From assembly GCF_017982655.1 (NCBI RefSeq), contig NZ_JABXYX010000061.1:1-44979 (forward strand): DNA of 44,979 nucleotides, in the 5' to 3' direction. A program made the translations under genes and the position numbers. Each line of letters starts with the position of its first letter. Within the stretch, counting starts at the first letter, position 1. This stretch comes from Brasilonema sp. CT11. GTDB taxonomy: Bacteria; Cyanobacteriota; Cyanobacteriia; Cyanobacteriales; Nostocaceae. The notes below the pieces were generated by a model that searched no databases, was not told the origin of the DNA, and saw nothing but the letters and a program-made list of their open reading frames with translations. This document shows positions 17,010 through 26,422 of the stretch, one piece after another.

Positions 17010-18359
17010 CTAATTTTTATGATTATTTGGGAAAACATAACGTGTTGCCCACAATGTAAACAGAGGTAAAAACACAATATGAACTAATAAAACAGATATT
17101 GCTACAACAATTATTTGCCAGTGATCTCCTAGATTAACTGATAACACAGATGTATCTACACCAAGAACTTCTAAGTTCACTCCTATCAGGATTGCTATGC
17201 TAAATAGGAAAGTGAATATGATATTCCAATGTAAATCTAAATGAGGTTTCCCAACAGCTATAAGCAATTGAGATGCAGCATCTGCAAAAGGTCGTGGAAT
17301 TGCCGATAAGCAAATGAGAACAACAATGGGGATAGCAGGCTGCCATTTCTTACCAAAAACAATTGGTACATAAATATGAGCTAAACTAGATTGGAGTATC
17401 ACAAAAGGGATAATGGTAGCGCGAATAGTTTTCAGACTACTGAAATAGGATTTTTTCAATTCAGACAATTCTGAGCGAACTGCACATAGATGAGGCAAAA
17501 TTGCTGAGTTAATAGCATTAATAATACTTAAACTAATTCCTAATCCGGCGTTAAAACCAAAGAAGTATAACCCTAATTCCTGAATTCCATATTCAGGAAC
17601 TCCCTGCTTTACAACAAAGCGACCAACTAACAGATAATCTAAGTTATTTCTGAGTGTTCTTAACAAGGAAACCCCTAAAATATTTTTACCAAACTGAAAA
17701 ATATGACTCCAACTTTTAGTGGTAAATCCTGTGTTGACACGCCAAGACTGTGCTCTGTAGTATATTAAGGTTTCGATAGGCGAAATTAATATTGAAGGCA
17801 ACACCAACGACCATACACCCATACCTAAGACAGCAAAAATCGCAGTCAGTATACTTCCAGTAAAGTTTTGAACACTATTCGCAATTGCTATTACTTTCAG
17901 ACGATTTTCTCTTTGTATGAGAGTTTTTTGTATTGTAGATAAAGGCCAAATTAAGTAAGCTAAACCTGAGACAATTATTGGCAAAACCAGATTTGGACTT
18001 TTATAAAACCAAGCTATGGGAAAAGCTGCAATAGACTGAATAACAAAAAGACTAAAAAAAACGGCCCAACTTAACCAGTATGCAGAGTTACACAAATCCT
18101 CTAGTTCTTCTTCTTCAGCCTGAATAATTTTTGCACTTATACCGATGTCAGCAAACGTGAGTGAAAACTCACGCACTGTCATGATAATCGCACCCAAACC
18201 ATAGTCATGGCGATTTAAATACCGAGCAATGATCACAACTAATCCCAAGCGCAAGACTCTGTAGATAATCTCTGAAATACTCAGCCAGCCAACATTTCGG
18301 ATGAATTGACCTGAGAATTTTTTCTTAATAATGTTTATTACAGGATGAATTGATCTCAT
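17010..18359 (-). CDS. Wzx-like polysaccharide flippase
   Basis: A 449-residue integral membrane protein with about 12 hydrophobic segments, of the oligosaccharide flippase branch of the MOP superfamily. The N-terminal pattern (GWLSISEIIYRVLRLGLVVI followed by ARYLNRHDYGLGAI) is typical. It would move undecaprenyl-linked repeat units across the inner membrane. It lies between the Wzc-like gene (53 bp upstream) and the GT2 gene (14 bp downstream) on the same strand, supporting one operon for polysaccharide export. Confidence 0.92.
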   Translation of the reverse strand: MRSIHPVINIIKKKFSGQFIRNVGWLSISEIIYRVLRLGLVVIIARYLNRHDYGLGAIIMTVREFSLTFADIGISAKIIQAEEEELEDLCNSAYWLSWAVFFSLFVIQSIAAFPIAWFYKSPNLVLPIIVSGLAYLIWPLSTIQKTLIQRENRLKVIAIANSVQNFTGSILTAIFAVLGMGVWSLVLPSILISPIETLIYYRAQSWRVNTGFTTKSWSHIFQFGKNILGVSLLRTLRNNLDYLLVGRFVVKQGVPEYGIQELGLYFFGFNAGLGISLSIINAINSAILPHLCAVRSELSELKKSYFSSLKTIRATIIPFVILQSSLAHIYVPIVFGKKWQPAIPIVVLICLSAIPRPFADAASQLLIAVGKPHLDLHWNIIFTFLFSIAILIGVNLEVLGVDTSVLSVNLGDHWQIIVVAISVLLVHIVFLPLFTLWATRYVFPNNHKN

Positions 18360-18412
18360 TACTATCTTTGGGACAACTAACGAGTGACGAAAATATCACT
18401 GTCTATTACTAG

Positions 18413-20731
18413 CTACCGTTCAATGGTATCAGCTACTATGCCTAAAACTGGAACCTGACCAGTTTTTAATTCTTCCAGGGCTTGGTGTAAAGAAGGACGA
18501 ACTGTTTTACCTAGTCCTGCAACCATTAAAACTCCATCAACACGATTTGCTAAGATGCTTGTGTCTAAAAGTCCCATAATATGTGGTGCGTCATACACAA
18601 TTAAATCATAGTTTGCATGGGCTTCCTTCACGAAATTTTCCATTCTTTGAGATGAAAATAGCTTTGTGGGATTTTGTGGTGCATCACCAGCTGTGACTAC
18701 AAAAAGATTTTCTTCTCTGGGTGCTTGTCCAACAACATCATTGAAATCTATACCTAGAAAAAGTATCTCGCTAAGTCCTTTGATGTTAACTAAACCTAAT
18801 GCATGATGAACTTGAGGATGACGTAAATTAGCATCTACTAATAGCACTTTTTGACCGGCTTGAGCTGCTACCTTTGCTAAATTCACTGCTACTGTAGATT
18901 TGCCATCGCCACTTGTCGCTGATGTGACGACTATTGAGTGGATAGAAGCTTGTGATTTGAGAGAGTTTATTCTGTTAAAAAGAGAGCAGAAAGCTTCGGT
19001 AAAAGCAGTTGTTTTATACTCCTGAGTCTTTGCTTTTACCTGTGGTACAAATTGATGTTTTCCTTTTTGATTTGCATAAGCTAGTTCTTTATCTCGCAGA
19101 GAAGTCGGGTGTCTTAATTCTTTGTGGAAAGGAACGACCGCAAAAACTGGTAGTTTAGTTGTACGTTTTATTTCTTCAGGATCGCGAAAGACATTTTGCG
19201 AATTCTCCAGAACAAAAGCAGCCAGACTTCCCAAGAGTAAACCTCCAACAGCTCCCAAGGCAATGTTACGCTCACCATTGAGTCCAACTGGTATAAGATG
19301 ACCTTGTTTATCACGAGGGAGTGTCGGAGGCGTAATCACTTCCCAAGGAATATCCTGTTGAGCAGCATCTACCCGCAGTGCTTCTCGCTTAGCTAAAATC
19401 TGATTGAGGGTGTCGGTAGAAACTTGCAATTCCCTTTGCAAATTGGCGTACTGACGTGAAAGGGCAGGATATTGCTGAATTTGTTGATTGAGCTGCGCTG
19501 TTGCTTTTATATTAGCTTGGAGGCTACTTTCTAACGTCTGAAGTTGGTTAGCGCTATCAGCCAGTTGTTTGATCAGGTCACGCCGAACCGAGTTTTGATA
19601 AACTCCTACTTGGGAGTTATCCCTCCCCTGATTTTTGCCTAATGCCTGTTTTGCTTCTTGCTGTACTAAAGGTAAGAGTTTGCGTTGCTGTTCGCGCAAA
19701 CTCCGCATGACTGGGTTGTTGTCAGTGAGGCGGGTTGACTCTGTGGCAATTTTTGTTTCTACCTCTTGCAGACGAGTCAGGACTTGCTGATATTGAGGTG
19801 ATTCACTCAATGCTGATGAGGCGATCGCACTATTCTCTGACATTTGCAACTGCTTTTGCAAAGAAGCAGAAAGTGAGCTAGTCTCAGCTAAGCTTCTTTC
19901 GGTTTCTATGCGCTGTGTTTTTAGTTCATCAGCTCTGTTGAGCAATTGTTGACCCTGAAGTTCCGGGTTGAGCATATTGTACTTCTTTTGGAACACTTGC
20001 ATTTGTCCTTGAAGTGTATTCACCCGGAGTTGTACTTTGGGAATCTGCTGTTCAACGAATTTTATTCCCTGACGTAAGTTCGTCTGCTGTTGTTCTTTAC
20101 TATAGTTTTGATATGCTTGTGATACCTCCTCTAAAACATACTGGACTTTTTGTGGGCTGGATTCTCGATAGCGAACCTCCACGACTCTTGATAGGTCTTT
20201 GCCTTTACCAATCCGACTAATATGTAACGTGCCAACTCGTTCAGGAGACACTTTACCCGACGCATCACTCGCAGCAAGTTGATCGTAGGTAATGTCTGGA
20301 TAGCGCGTTTTCAAGTCTTTCACAACTGGATCTATCAGCTTTGGACTTTTCAAAACCTCCATTAAAGCCTGATAATCCATTTCGGTTTTATTCTGTTTGG
20401 TGATTTCGTTGATATTTTGCTTTAAAGTTTCCGATAGTAAAACCAGTAACTCACTATCAGCACTTTTTAATGGTTCAACTAATATCTGAAACTTCCCTTC
20501 ATATTTTGGAGTTCGAGTTGCTGTCCACGCAATAGCCACTGTCGTCACAATCACTGTCGCACTAGCAATCAAACCTAAGCGACGACGCAATACAGGGAAA
20601 ATTTGATTTTGACCCGTATTTTCTTGTTCACCTTCTGGTCTTCTCGATAATAAATACGGTTCTTTCAAGACAGTATTGGAATTTCTCAAGTACTGCAAGC
20701 TTTGTTCCTTAGTTGGCATTGGTTTTCCCAT
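18413..20731 (-). CDS. Wzc/GumC-like polysaccharide co-polymerase with ATPase domain
   Basis: A 772-residue polysaccharide co-polymerase controlling chain length and export. After a basic N-terminus come TM1 (LGLIASATVIVTTVAIAWTA, about 52-71), a periplasmic Wzz-type domain, a long coiled coil with a GNVR-like end (about 200-460), TM2 (ALGAVGGLLLGSLAAFVLE near 492) and a BY-kinase-like ATPase domain. Walker A is SGDGKST (Lys611), Walker A' is VLLVDANLRHP and Walker B is LIVYDAPHIMG. The protein ends right after VLGIVADTIER, so the tyrosine-rich tail that is autophosphorylated in Wzc is absent. A second ATG four codons in, preceded by GGGAAAA, could be the real start. It is first in the leftward operon, facing the divergent polymerase gene. 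Confidence 0.92.
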   Translation of the reverse strand: MGKPMPTKEQSLQYLRNSNTVLKEPYLLSRRPEGEQENTGQNQIFPVLRRRLGLIASATVIVTTVAIAWTATRTPKYEGKFQILVEPLKSADSELLVLLSETLKQNINEITKQNKTEMDYQALMEVLKSPKLIDPVVKDLKTRYPDITYDQLAASDASGKVSPERVGTLHISRIGKGKDLSRVVEVRYRESSPQKVQYVLEEVSQAYQNYSKEQQQTNLRQGIKFVEQQIPKVQLRVNTLQGQMQVFQKKYNMLNPELQGQQLLNRADELKTQRIETERSLAETSSLSASLQKQLQMSENSAIASSALSESPQYQQVLTRLQEVETKIATESTRLTDNNPVMRSLREQQRKLLPLVQQEAKQALGKNQGRDNSQVGVYQNSVRRDLIKQLADSANQLQTLESSLQANIKATAQLNQQIQQYPALSRQYANLQRELQVSTDTLNQILAKREALRVDAAQQDIPWEVITPPTLPRDKQGHLIPVGLNGERNIALGAVGGLLLGSLAAFVLENSQNVFRDPEEIKRTTKLPVFAVVPFHKELRHPTSLRDKELAYANQKGKHQFVPQVKAKTQEYKTTAFTEAFCSLFNRINSLKSQASIHSIVVTSATSGDGKSTVAVNLAKVAAQAGQKVLLVDANLRHPQVHHALGLVNIKGLSEILFLGIDFNDVVGQAPREENLFVVTAGDAPQNPTKLFSSQRMENFVKEAHANYDLIVYDAPHIMGLLDTSILANRVDGVLMVAGLGKTVRPSLHQALEELKTGQVPVLGIVADTIER

Positions 20732-21248
20732 TTCAATATATTAGATACACGATTTTGTCAATCTATCTTTTTAGATACTGAATTCTAGCCAACTTGCCAG
20801 AAACACAAACGCGATAAGTATTTGCAATGGTGTTGCATTTCCAACAACCAATTCTAGCGTGAGTATGGTACGGCTAACATCCAACAAGGTGATGCGGTTA
20901 CAGACTCTGCACCCGTTAGTTATCTTTGCGCAGAGTACTCCCTGAACTTTAAGAATAAATCATATCAGATTTTTGCTAGTTTCAGTATCCTCTAACATAC
21001 CCTCCTACGTATATATTCTGCTATTCTTTACATAAAATTTAGAAAAAGGGGTTTTTAAATAAAGATAAAGTAAAGTCGAAAGTTCTGACTGAATCAAAAA
21101 TGACTTCTGTGGACATAATGATACGAAAGTTGAATAGAATAATCTTTATACGATAAATGTATTTAAGACCTTTGTTCAAATTAAGCATCACTTTTTTTTC
21201 AAGAAATTTTCTTGAGGCGGCTAACAAATTATTGCAAATAGAGTAGCC
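20732..21248. promoter_or_regulatory. 517-bp divergent intergenic region of the polysaccharide locus
   Basis: It separates the leftward Wzc-flippase-GT2 operon from the rightward polymerase-GT series, so promoters for both must lie here. It is AT-rich, especially 20990-21240. I see no gene and no operator that I can name. Confidence 0.6.
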
Positions 21249-22550
21249 ATGCGCAGATTATCAAGGCTAGCCGAAAAGGTATTTGTTGTATTGACTCTGT
21301 TTTTTTCAACAACTGCCTTGATACCTATTCTTATAGAAAAAGAAGATTCTGCAGATGCGAGCCAAGATCCATACACTCCAATCCTTTTTATGGGAATCTA
21401 TATCGTGACTCTGTTGTTGGTTATGAAAAACTGGAAAAGTTTTTTGTACGTTGCACAGAGGGACATTTGGATCTGGTTACTCGTAGGAATTGCATTAGCA
21501 TCCGTGTTGTGGACAGTAGCACCAGATATTACCCCACGTCGTAGTGTACTTCTTTTGGGGACAACTGGATTTGGAGTATACTTAGCTACCCGTTACACGA
21601 TGAGGGAGCAACTAGAATTACTAGCTTGGATGTTCGGCTTAATAATTTTACTAAGCTTTGTGTTTGCCATAGCACTCCCATCTTATGGTTTAATGACCTT
21701 TCAGGAAAAAGGTATTCATGCGGGAGCTTGGCGAGGTGTCATAACGCACAAAAACACCTTGGGTCGTCTGATGAATGTCAGCACCATAGTCTTTCTCTTA
21801 CTTTGTCTTGATAACTCGCTTTCTCAACAGAAATATAAATGGCTTTCGTGGCTTGGTTTTGTTTTATCAGTGGTTTTAATCATTCTTTCAACCTCAAAAA
21901 CAGCCCTGATTGTTCTTCTGACTTTGACAATTATTTTGCCACTATATAAGGCTTTGCGAGGTAATTATAATCAAGTAGTCCCTTTAGTGATTGCTGTGAT
22001 TCTTATGGTAGGAACTACAGCGACTTTGCTATTAGATAATTTACCAGTTATAGCGACTGCATTGGGTAGGGATTTGACACTCACAGGACGCACAGAAATA
22101 TGGGAAACTATGCTTGAGCTAATTTGGGAACGCCCTTTATTAGGCTACGGTTTTAATGCTGTTTGGCAAAACTGGGATAATGACGTGACAGCCTACCTTT
22201 GGCGCACCTTGGAATGGGAATCTCCTTATGGTCACAATGGCTTTATGGATTTATTGGCAGAATTGGGGATATTAGGGTTAATCGTTTTTTGCATAAGCTA
22301 TGTAACTACTTGTATAAAAGGAGTTATGTGGTTAAAGACTACTAAAATGGTAGAGGGTTTATGGCCTTTAATGTATCTGACGTTTTTATTTCTATCCAAC
22401 GTCACAGAAAGCACTCTTGTCGCAAGTAACAGTATCTTTTGGATATTATACATATCAGTAATTTTTTCAACGGCTGTGGAGTATGAACAAGCGAAAAAAT
22501 ACAACTATTATCTCAGTGTGATTGTAGACGAAGAAGGAAGAATAAATTGA
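21249..22550 (+). CDS. O-antigen polymerase/ligase-like membrane protein (Wzy type)
   Basis: A 433-residue protein with about ten to twelve membrane segments, of the O-antigen ligase/polymerase (Wzy_C) superfamily. Family features are the periplasmic-loop stretch RGVITHKNTLGR near 160 and LTLTGRTEIWETML followed by RPLLGYGFNAVW near 280-305, with SPYGHNGFMDLLAELG near 330. It would polymerise lipid-linked repeat units in the periplasm. GAGTAG before the ATG is a weak ribosome-binding site. The next glycosyltransferase starts 15 bp downstream, so these genes are probably co-transcribed. Polymerase versus ligase cannot be told from sequence alone; context favours polymerase. Confidence 0.9.
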   Translation: MRRLSRLAEKVFVVLTLFFSTTALIPILIEKEDSADASQDPYTPILFMGIYIVTLLLVMKNWKSFLYVAQRDIWIWLLVGIALASVLWTVAPDITPRRSVLLLGTTGFGVYLATRYTMREQLELLAWMFGLIILLSFVFAIALPSYGLMTFQEKGIHAGAWRGVITHKNTLGRLMNVSTIVFLLLCLDNSLSQQKYKWLSWLGFVLSVVLIILSTSKTALIVLLTLTIILPLYKALRGNYNQVVPLVIAVILMVGTTATLLLDNLPVIATALGRDLTLTGRTEIWETMLELIWERPLLGYGFNAVWQNWDNDVTAYLWRTLEWESPYGHNGFMDLLAELGILGLIVFCISYVTTCIKGVMWLKTTKMVEGLWPLMYLTFLFLSNVTESTLVASNSIFWILYISVIFSTAVEYEQAKKYNYYLSVIVDEEGRIN

Positions 22551-22565
22551 GAACGTATTAAAATT

Positions 22566-23765
22566 ATGAAGATTACTTTAATATGTCATGACATTGTCTA
22601 CCCTCCGAATCGTGGTGCACGAGTAGAGATGTGGCGAAGGATAAAAGCCTTCTCTAATATTGGTGTAGAGTTACAACTCATATCCTGGATAAATGAACCG
22701 CTACAACCCGAGGAAATCGCTGAAATAAAAAAATATGTAAAAGACATCTATCTCATACCGTTTGAACGTACATTAGGCTCTCTTGCTCGTAGGGCAATTG
22801 ACTTATTACATTATCCTTTAGAAGTGACTTCTCGGATTGTTAAGGGAAAAGAGTTAACGACTCTGCTTTCTAGTGTCCGTCTTTTTCAACCTGATGTTAT
22901 CTGGTTGGATGGAATTCACGGTGGGGAAATCGCAGCTAAGTTAAGCAAAAACTTGAATGTACCCCTCATCACTCGCTCTCACAATATAGAGTATTTATAT
23001 TACCGTCGGTTACTTGCATCTACAACAGACTTTACAAGTAAGCTCAAAAGATATTTGTCAGTCTCTCACTTGGAAAGTTTTGAAAAAGACTTACTGAAAA
23101 AGAGTGCTTTGTTCTACGATATCTCTGTAGATGACTTCAAATTTTGGCAAAGTCAAGGCTTTAAGAATGGGCGCTACTTACCGCCTATTGTTGAGTTTCC
23201 TAAAGATAATTATTCAGAACAAACCCGTGATGAAACCAGCGCCAATCTTATGTATGACGTTGTGTTTCTAGGTAACCTAAAGGTTGACAACAACGTAGCT
23301 GGTATAGTCTGGTTTATAACGCAGGTTTTTCCGATTATACGCTCTGCATTACCCACTGTTAAAGTCCTAATAGCTGGTTCCAATCCTGTAAATAAAATCA
23401 AGCAACTATGTGAAGAACAGCAAGGTATCTATCTGAGCATCAATCCACCATCCTCTACAGCAGTTTATCAGTCGGGGCGTGTTCTGATTAATCCGGTTTT
23501 AACGGGGAGCGGGGTGAGTATAAAGTCCATAGAAATGCTTGTCTCTGGTAGATCTATTGTTTCTACACCTCAGGGAATAGCTGGTTTGCCAGAAGAGGTG
23601 AGAAAACTTTTTAAAATAGCTGTTGATGCTCAATCTTTCGCTGAAGAAATAGTGAGATTGTTATCAACTTCTCAAAAGGTTAATGTCGATCAAGAATTGC
23701 TTGAGTCACTGTTCGGTTCTCAAGTCGTTGAAGGTGTTGTGTCGGATATTAAGTCTTTACTGTGA
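22566..23765 (+). CDS. GT4-type glycosyltransferase
   Basis: A 399-residue GT-B glycosyltransferase. The N-terminal Rossmann half opens with KITLICHDIVYPPNRGARVE, where the glycine-rich turn binds acceptor or donor, and contains ITRSHNIEYLYYRR near 138. The C-terminal half has VVFLGNLKVDNN (about 230) and the donor-binding region LINPVLTGSGVSIKSIEML followed by GRSIVSTPQGIAGL (about 310-345). It is in the rightward polysaccharide series, 15 bp after the polymerase and 30 bp before the next glycosyltransferase. Specificity unknown. Confidence 0.9.
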   Translation: MKITLICHDIVYPPNRGARVEMWRRIKAFSNIGVELQLISWINEPLQPEEIAEIKKYVKDIYLIPFERTLGSLARRAIDLLHYPLEVTSRIVKGKELTTLLSSVRLFQPDVIWLDGIHGGEIAAKLSKNLNVPLITRSHNIEYLYYRRLLASTTDFTSKLKRYLSVSHLESFEKDLLKKSALFYDISVDDFKFWQSQGFKNGRYLPPIVEFPKDNYSEQTRDETSANLMYDVVFLGNLKVDNNVAGIVWFITQVFPIIRSALPTVKVLIAGSNPVNKIKQLCEEQQGIYLSINPPSSTAVYQSGRVLINPVLTGSGVSIKSIEMLVSGRSIVSTPQGIAGLPEEVRKLFKIAVDAQSFAEEIVRLLSTSQKVNVDQELLESLFGSQVVEGVVSDIKSLL

Positions 23766-23795
23766 TTTGAGATAAATGCAGGGAATTCCAAGTAA

Positions 23796-24881
23796 ATGAA
23801 GATAATTTTGCTTAACAACTACAGCATGACTTTCGAATGGGAACAGTGGAAAAAAGAGAATTATCAATACCCCACTCATCATCTTTGGGGAGCTGCAACA
23901 CTACCTAGATATGGGATTAATGTTGATATACTACCTTATGAAAAATATTCTTTTTTGAAAAAAGTTAGTGAAAAAATCAAAGTATTAGGAGACTTAGATC
24001 AGGAAATTAGATTACTTTTCGGAAAATATGATTATGATATTATTTACTCGGCAAATCAAGGTTCTACATACCTACTTGCTATTTTACGATCTATAGGTAT
24101 TTTAAGAAAACCAGTTGTTACCATTCAACATCAATCATTTAAAAAGAATATCTGGAGCATATTATTTGTCAAATTGATTTTATCTGGATACGATAGGCTT
24201 TTTTGCTTGAGCCGTGGACTTAGAGAGCACTTGATAAAGGAGTTCAATCTACCAGAAGAGAAAGTTGATTTATTAGAATGGGGAATTGATTTACCTTTTT
24301 ATCAAAGAAAAAATGATGAGACGATTGACGCAAAAGAAGGGCAAATAAATAGCTTTATATTGAGCGCAGGTAGAACATATAGAGACTACGAAACCCTCAC
24401 AAAAGCTTTCAAAAATTTAAGCTATGATTTGAGGATATATAGCGCTGGAGATACTGTTTTTCAGAGAACTCCTGATCTTGATTGTAATGTAAAATTTTTT
24501 AAAAATTGCCTATCATGGCAAGAAATATTAACTGAACATGCAAAAGCTTATGCAATTGCTATACCTCTAGATACAACCCAGCCTAAATCATATATTAATG
24601 TGCTTGGAGTGACTAGTCTTCTAGATGCGATGGGTATGGGAAAAGCAGTTGTCATGACGAGAACTATAGAGCCTTGCATTGATATTGAAAAAGAAGGGAT
24701 TGGAATTTTTGTTGAACCAGGAGACGAGAAAGGATGGCAAGAAGCAATATCCTATTTACTAGAACATCCAGATGAAACTCAGGAGATGGGAAACAGAGCT
24801 CGACGTTTATCTGAGGAGAAATATAATTTAGAAGTTTTTACATCAAGATTATCTGAACTTTTGAAAGGTGCTTTGAGGTAG
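23796..24881 (+). CDS. GT4-type glycosyltransferase
   Basis: A 361-residue GT-B glycosyltransferase. The N-terminal half has IYSANQGSTYLLAILR and VTIQHQSFKKN; the C-terminal half carries FILSAGRTYRDYETLTKAF near 190 and the donor-site region VTSLLDAMGMGKAVVMTRT with GIFVEPGDEKGW (about 270-310). It is clearly AT-rich compared with the following gene. It sits third in the rightward series. Specificity unknown; the acceptor is presumably the lipid-linked repeat unit. Confidence 0.88.
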   Translation: MKIILLNNYSMTFEWEQWKKENYQYPTHHLWGAATLPRYGINVDILPYEKYSFLKKVSEKIKVLGDLDQEIRLLFGKYDYDIIYSANQGSTYLLAILRSIGILRKPVVTIQHQSFKKNIWSILFVKLILSGYDRLFCLSRGLREHLIKEFNLPEEKVDLLEWGIDLPFYQRKNDETIDAKEGQINSFILSAGRTYRDYETLTKAFKNLSYDLRIYSAGDTVFQRTPDLDCNVKFFKNCLSWQEILTEHAKAYAIAIPLDTTQPKSYINVLGVTSLLDAMGMGKAVVMTRTIEPCIDIEKEGIGIFVEPGDEKGWQEAISYLLEHPDETQEMGNRARRLSEEKYNLEVFTSRLSELLKGALR

Positions 24882-24946
24882 CAAGCCTTGTACATGGAGA
24901 GTCATTTATACTAGAAAGAATTTTGACATAGGTTTTCTGAATTTAT

Positions 24947-25984
24947 ATGCATTGGACAATTGCAGCACCGTTTATAAACCAACAGAACCTCGTTAACGAG
25001 CATTGGTTAACCCGAAATGTTCCTTGTGATCGCCACCAGTTCCATATCGTTCCACGTTCAAAACCGTTAGGAAACTGGCACAATCAGAAGTCTTCTGTGA
25101 CTGGATTCAGAAGTTGGCTAATATATTGGCAACATGGTATGGAAGCGATGAAGGCGTCTGAGGGGGGCGTGATTACCCTTTTTCCTCAGCTACCAGCAGT
25201 CATAGGAATGCAACAACGGCTGACTGGTAAGCGTATTCCTGTAGTAGCTTGGTTATTTAATGTTGGCACCTGTTCTAGTGGAATTCGGCAGGCGATCGCC
25301 CAATATAGCTTAGAAAATATTGATCGTTTTGTTGTCCACACACGGCGTGAAATAGAGATCTACCATGACTGGTTGGGAATCCCAAAGGAGCGTTTTGAAT
25401 TTGTTCCCTATCATCAATCACAGATTCCCATAACTCATCCAGAGAATACAACCCATCCTTTTATTGCAGCACTTGGTTCTGCTCATCGCGACTTTTCCAC
25501 CTTCTTCCAAGCAGTGGAAAACCTCAACCTTCCAACGGTTGTCGCATCAAGCAAACATGCATTAGAAGGATTAACTATTCCACCGAATGTGAAAACACCA
25601 TTCGGGATTGAAAGGCAAGATTGCTTGGATTTAGCTCAACAGGCACGCATCAGCGTCGTACCTCTGCTTCCAAAGCCCCAAGTAACAGCAGCAGGACAAA
25701 TCACTATTGTAGAAGCTATGCTCATGGGGCGTGCTGTCATCGCCACCCGTTGTCATGGAGCAGAAGATTATATTCAGCATGGTGAGACAGGTTTGTTAGT
25801 TGAACCGCAATCTGTTGATGACTTAATGCAGGCTATAGAAATGTTATGGAACGATCCAGCACTACGCAACCGTCTAGGTCAGGCAGCTAAACGTTATGCT
25901 GAAGAACATTTTTCTTGTGATGCAGCAGGAGCAGCTTTGGGCAGAATTCTAGATAAAGTTGCAGATACTGCAGGTATGAAATAA
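24947..25984 (+). CDS. GT4-type glycosyltransferase
   Basis: A 345-residue GT-B glycosyltransferase. The C-terminal donor-binding half is clear: AAGQITIVEAMLMGRAVIAT, then GAEDYIQHGETGLLVEPQSV and a closing segment of leucine-rich helix (LRNRLGQAAKRYAEEHF). The N-terminal half includes VVAWLFNVGTCSSG and FVVHTRREIEIYHDWLGIP. The ATG at 24947 is the only good start, with no strong ribosome-binding site. A 65-bp gap separates it from the preceding gene. It is followed by 438 bp of repeat DNA that splits it from the GH5 gene, so the transcript may end or attenuate there. Confidence 0.9.
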   Translation: MHWTIAAPFINQQNLVNEHWLTRNVPCDRHQFHIVPRSKPLGNWHNQKSSVTGFRSWLIYWQHGMEAMKASEGGVITLFPQLPAVIGMQQRLTGKRIPVVAWLFNVGTCSSGIRQAIAQYSLENIDRFVVHTRREIEIYHDWLGIPKERFEFVPYHQSQIPITHPENTTHPFIAALGSAHRDFSTFFQAVENLNLPTVVASSKHALEGLTIPPNVKTPFGIERQDCLDLAQQARISVVPLLPKPQVTAAGQITIVEAMLMGRAVIATRCHGAEDYIQHGETGLLVEPQSVDDLMQAIEMLWNDPALRNRLGQAAKRYAEEHFSCDAAGAALGRILDKVADTAGMK

Positions 25985-26422
25985 CAATAATGTCTTATGG
26001 GACCCCTGCGCAGATTTTTGTGAAAATGCCTGCGCTTTGCGTGCCAAACACTCCATACACATCTACCTCCCTTTTTTGGCTGTTGCCCTTCGGGGAAGAC
26101 CTCCGGTCTCGCTGCGCTTTAGACCTTTGGGCGTGCGCTTTGCGCATACGCCAGTCCCCCAATCTCCTGCGGAGACGCTTCGCTAACGTGACGGAGACCG
26201 CCAAGACGGTGGCTGGTCTCACCTGTTGCCTGCCTCTACTTTGTAAGTTCACGAATCAAACAGGATGGCTATATAGCAGTCCTATTTCATTTGTGTTGGC
26301 ATAGCCTGCGCTCTGCGTTTAAAAACAAAGTACATTTGTACATTCCTCTTCCTTGTTCCCTGTTAAGCGTTAAGCGTTCCCTACCTCAACGAGTAATTTC
26401 ACGAATCATTTAGGATTGCTAT
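25985..26422. repeat. 438-bp mosaic of palindromic repeats inside the polysaccharide locus
   Basis: The segment 26086-26227 is an inverted copy of the mosaic at 4600-4742. It is followed by an imperfect 46-48-bp palindrome at about 26250-26297 (arms CACGAATCAAACAGGATGGC and the complement of its right half), a GTTAAGCGTT run near 26363, and one more arm (CACGAATCATTTAGGATTGC) ending just before the GH5 start codon. Open reading frames through it are repeat artefacts. Confidence 0.75.

Noticed and set aside
25990-26304. Open frames on both strands after the third GT4 gene
   Set aside because: The DNA is a palindromic repeat mosaic also found at 4600-4742, so the frames are by-products of repeats.
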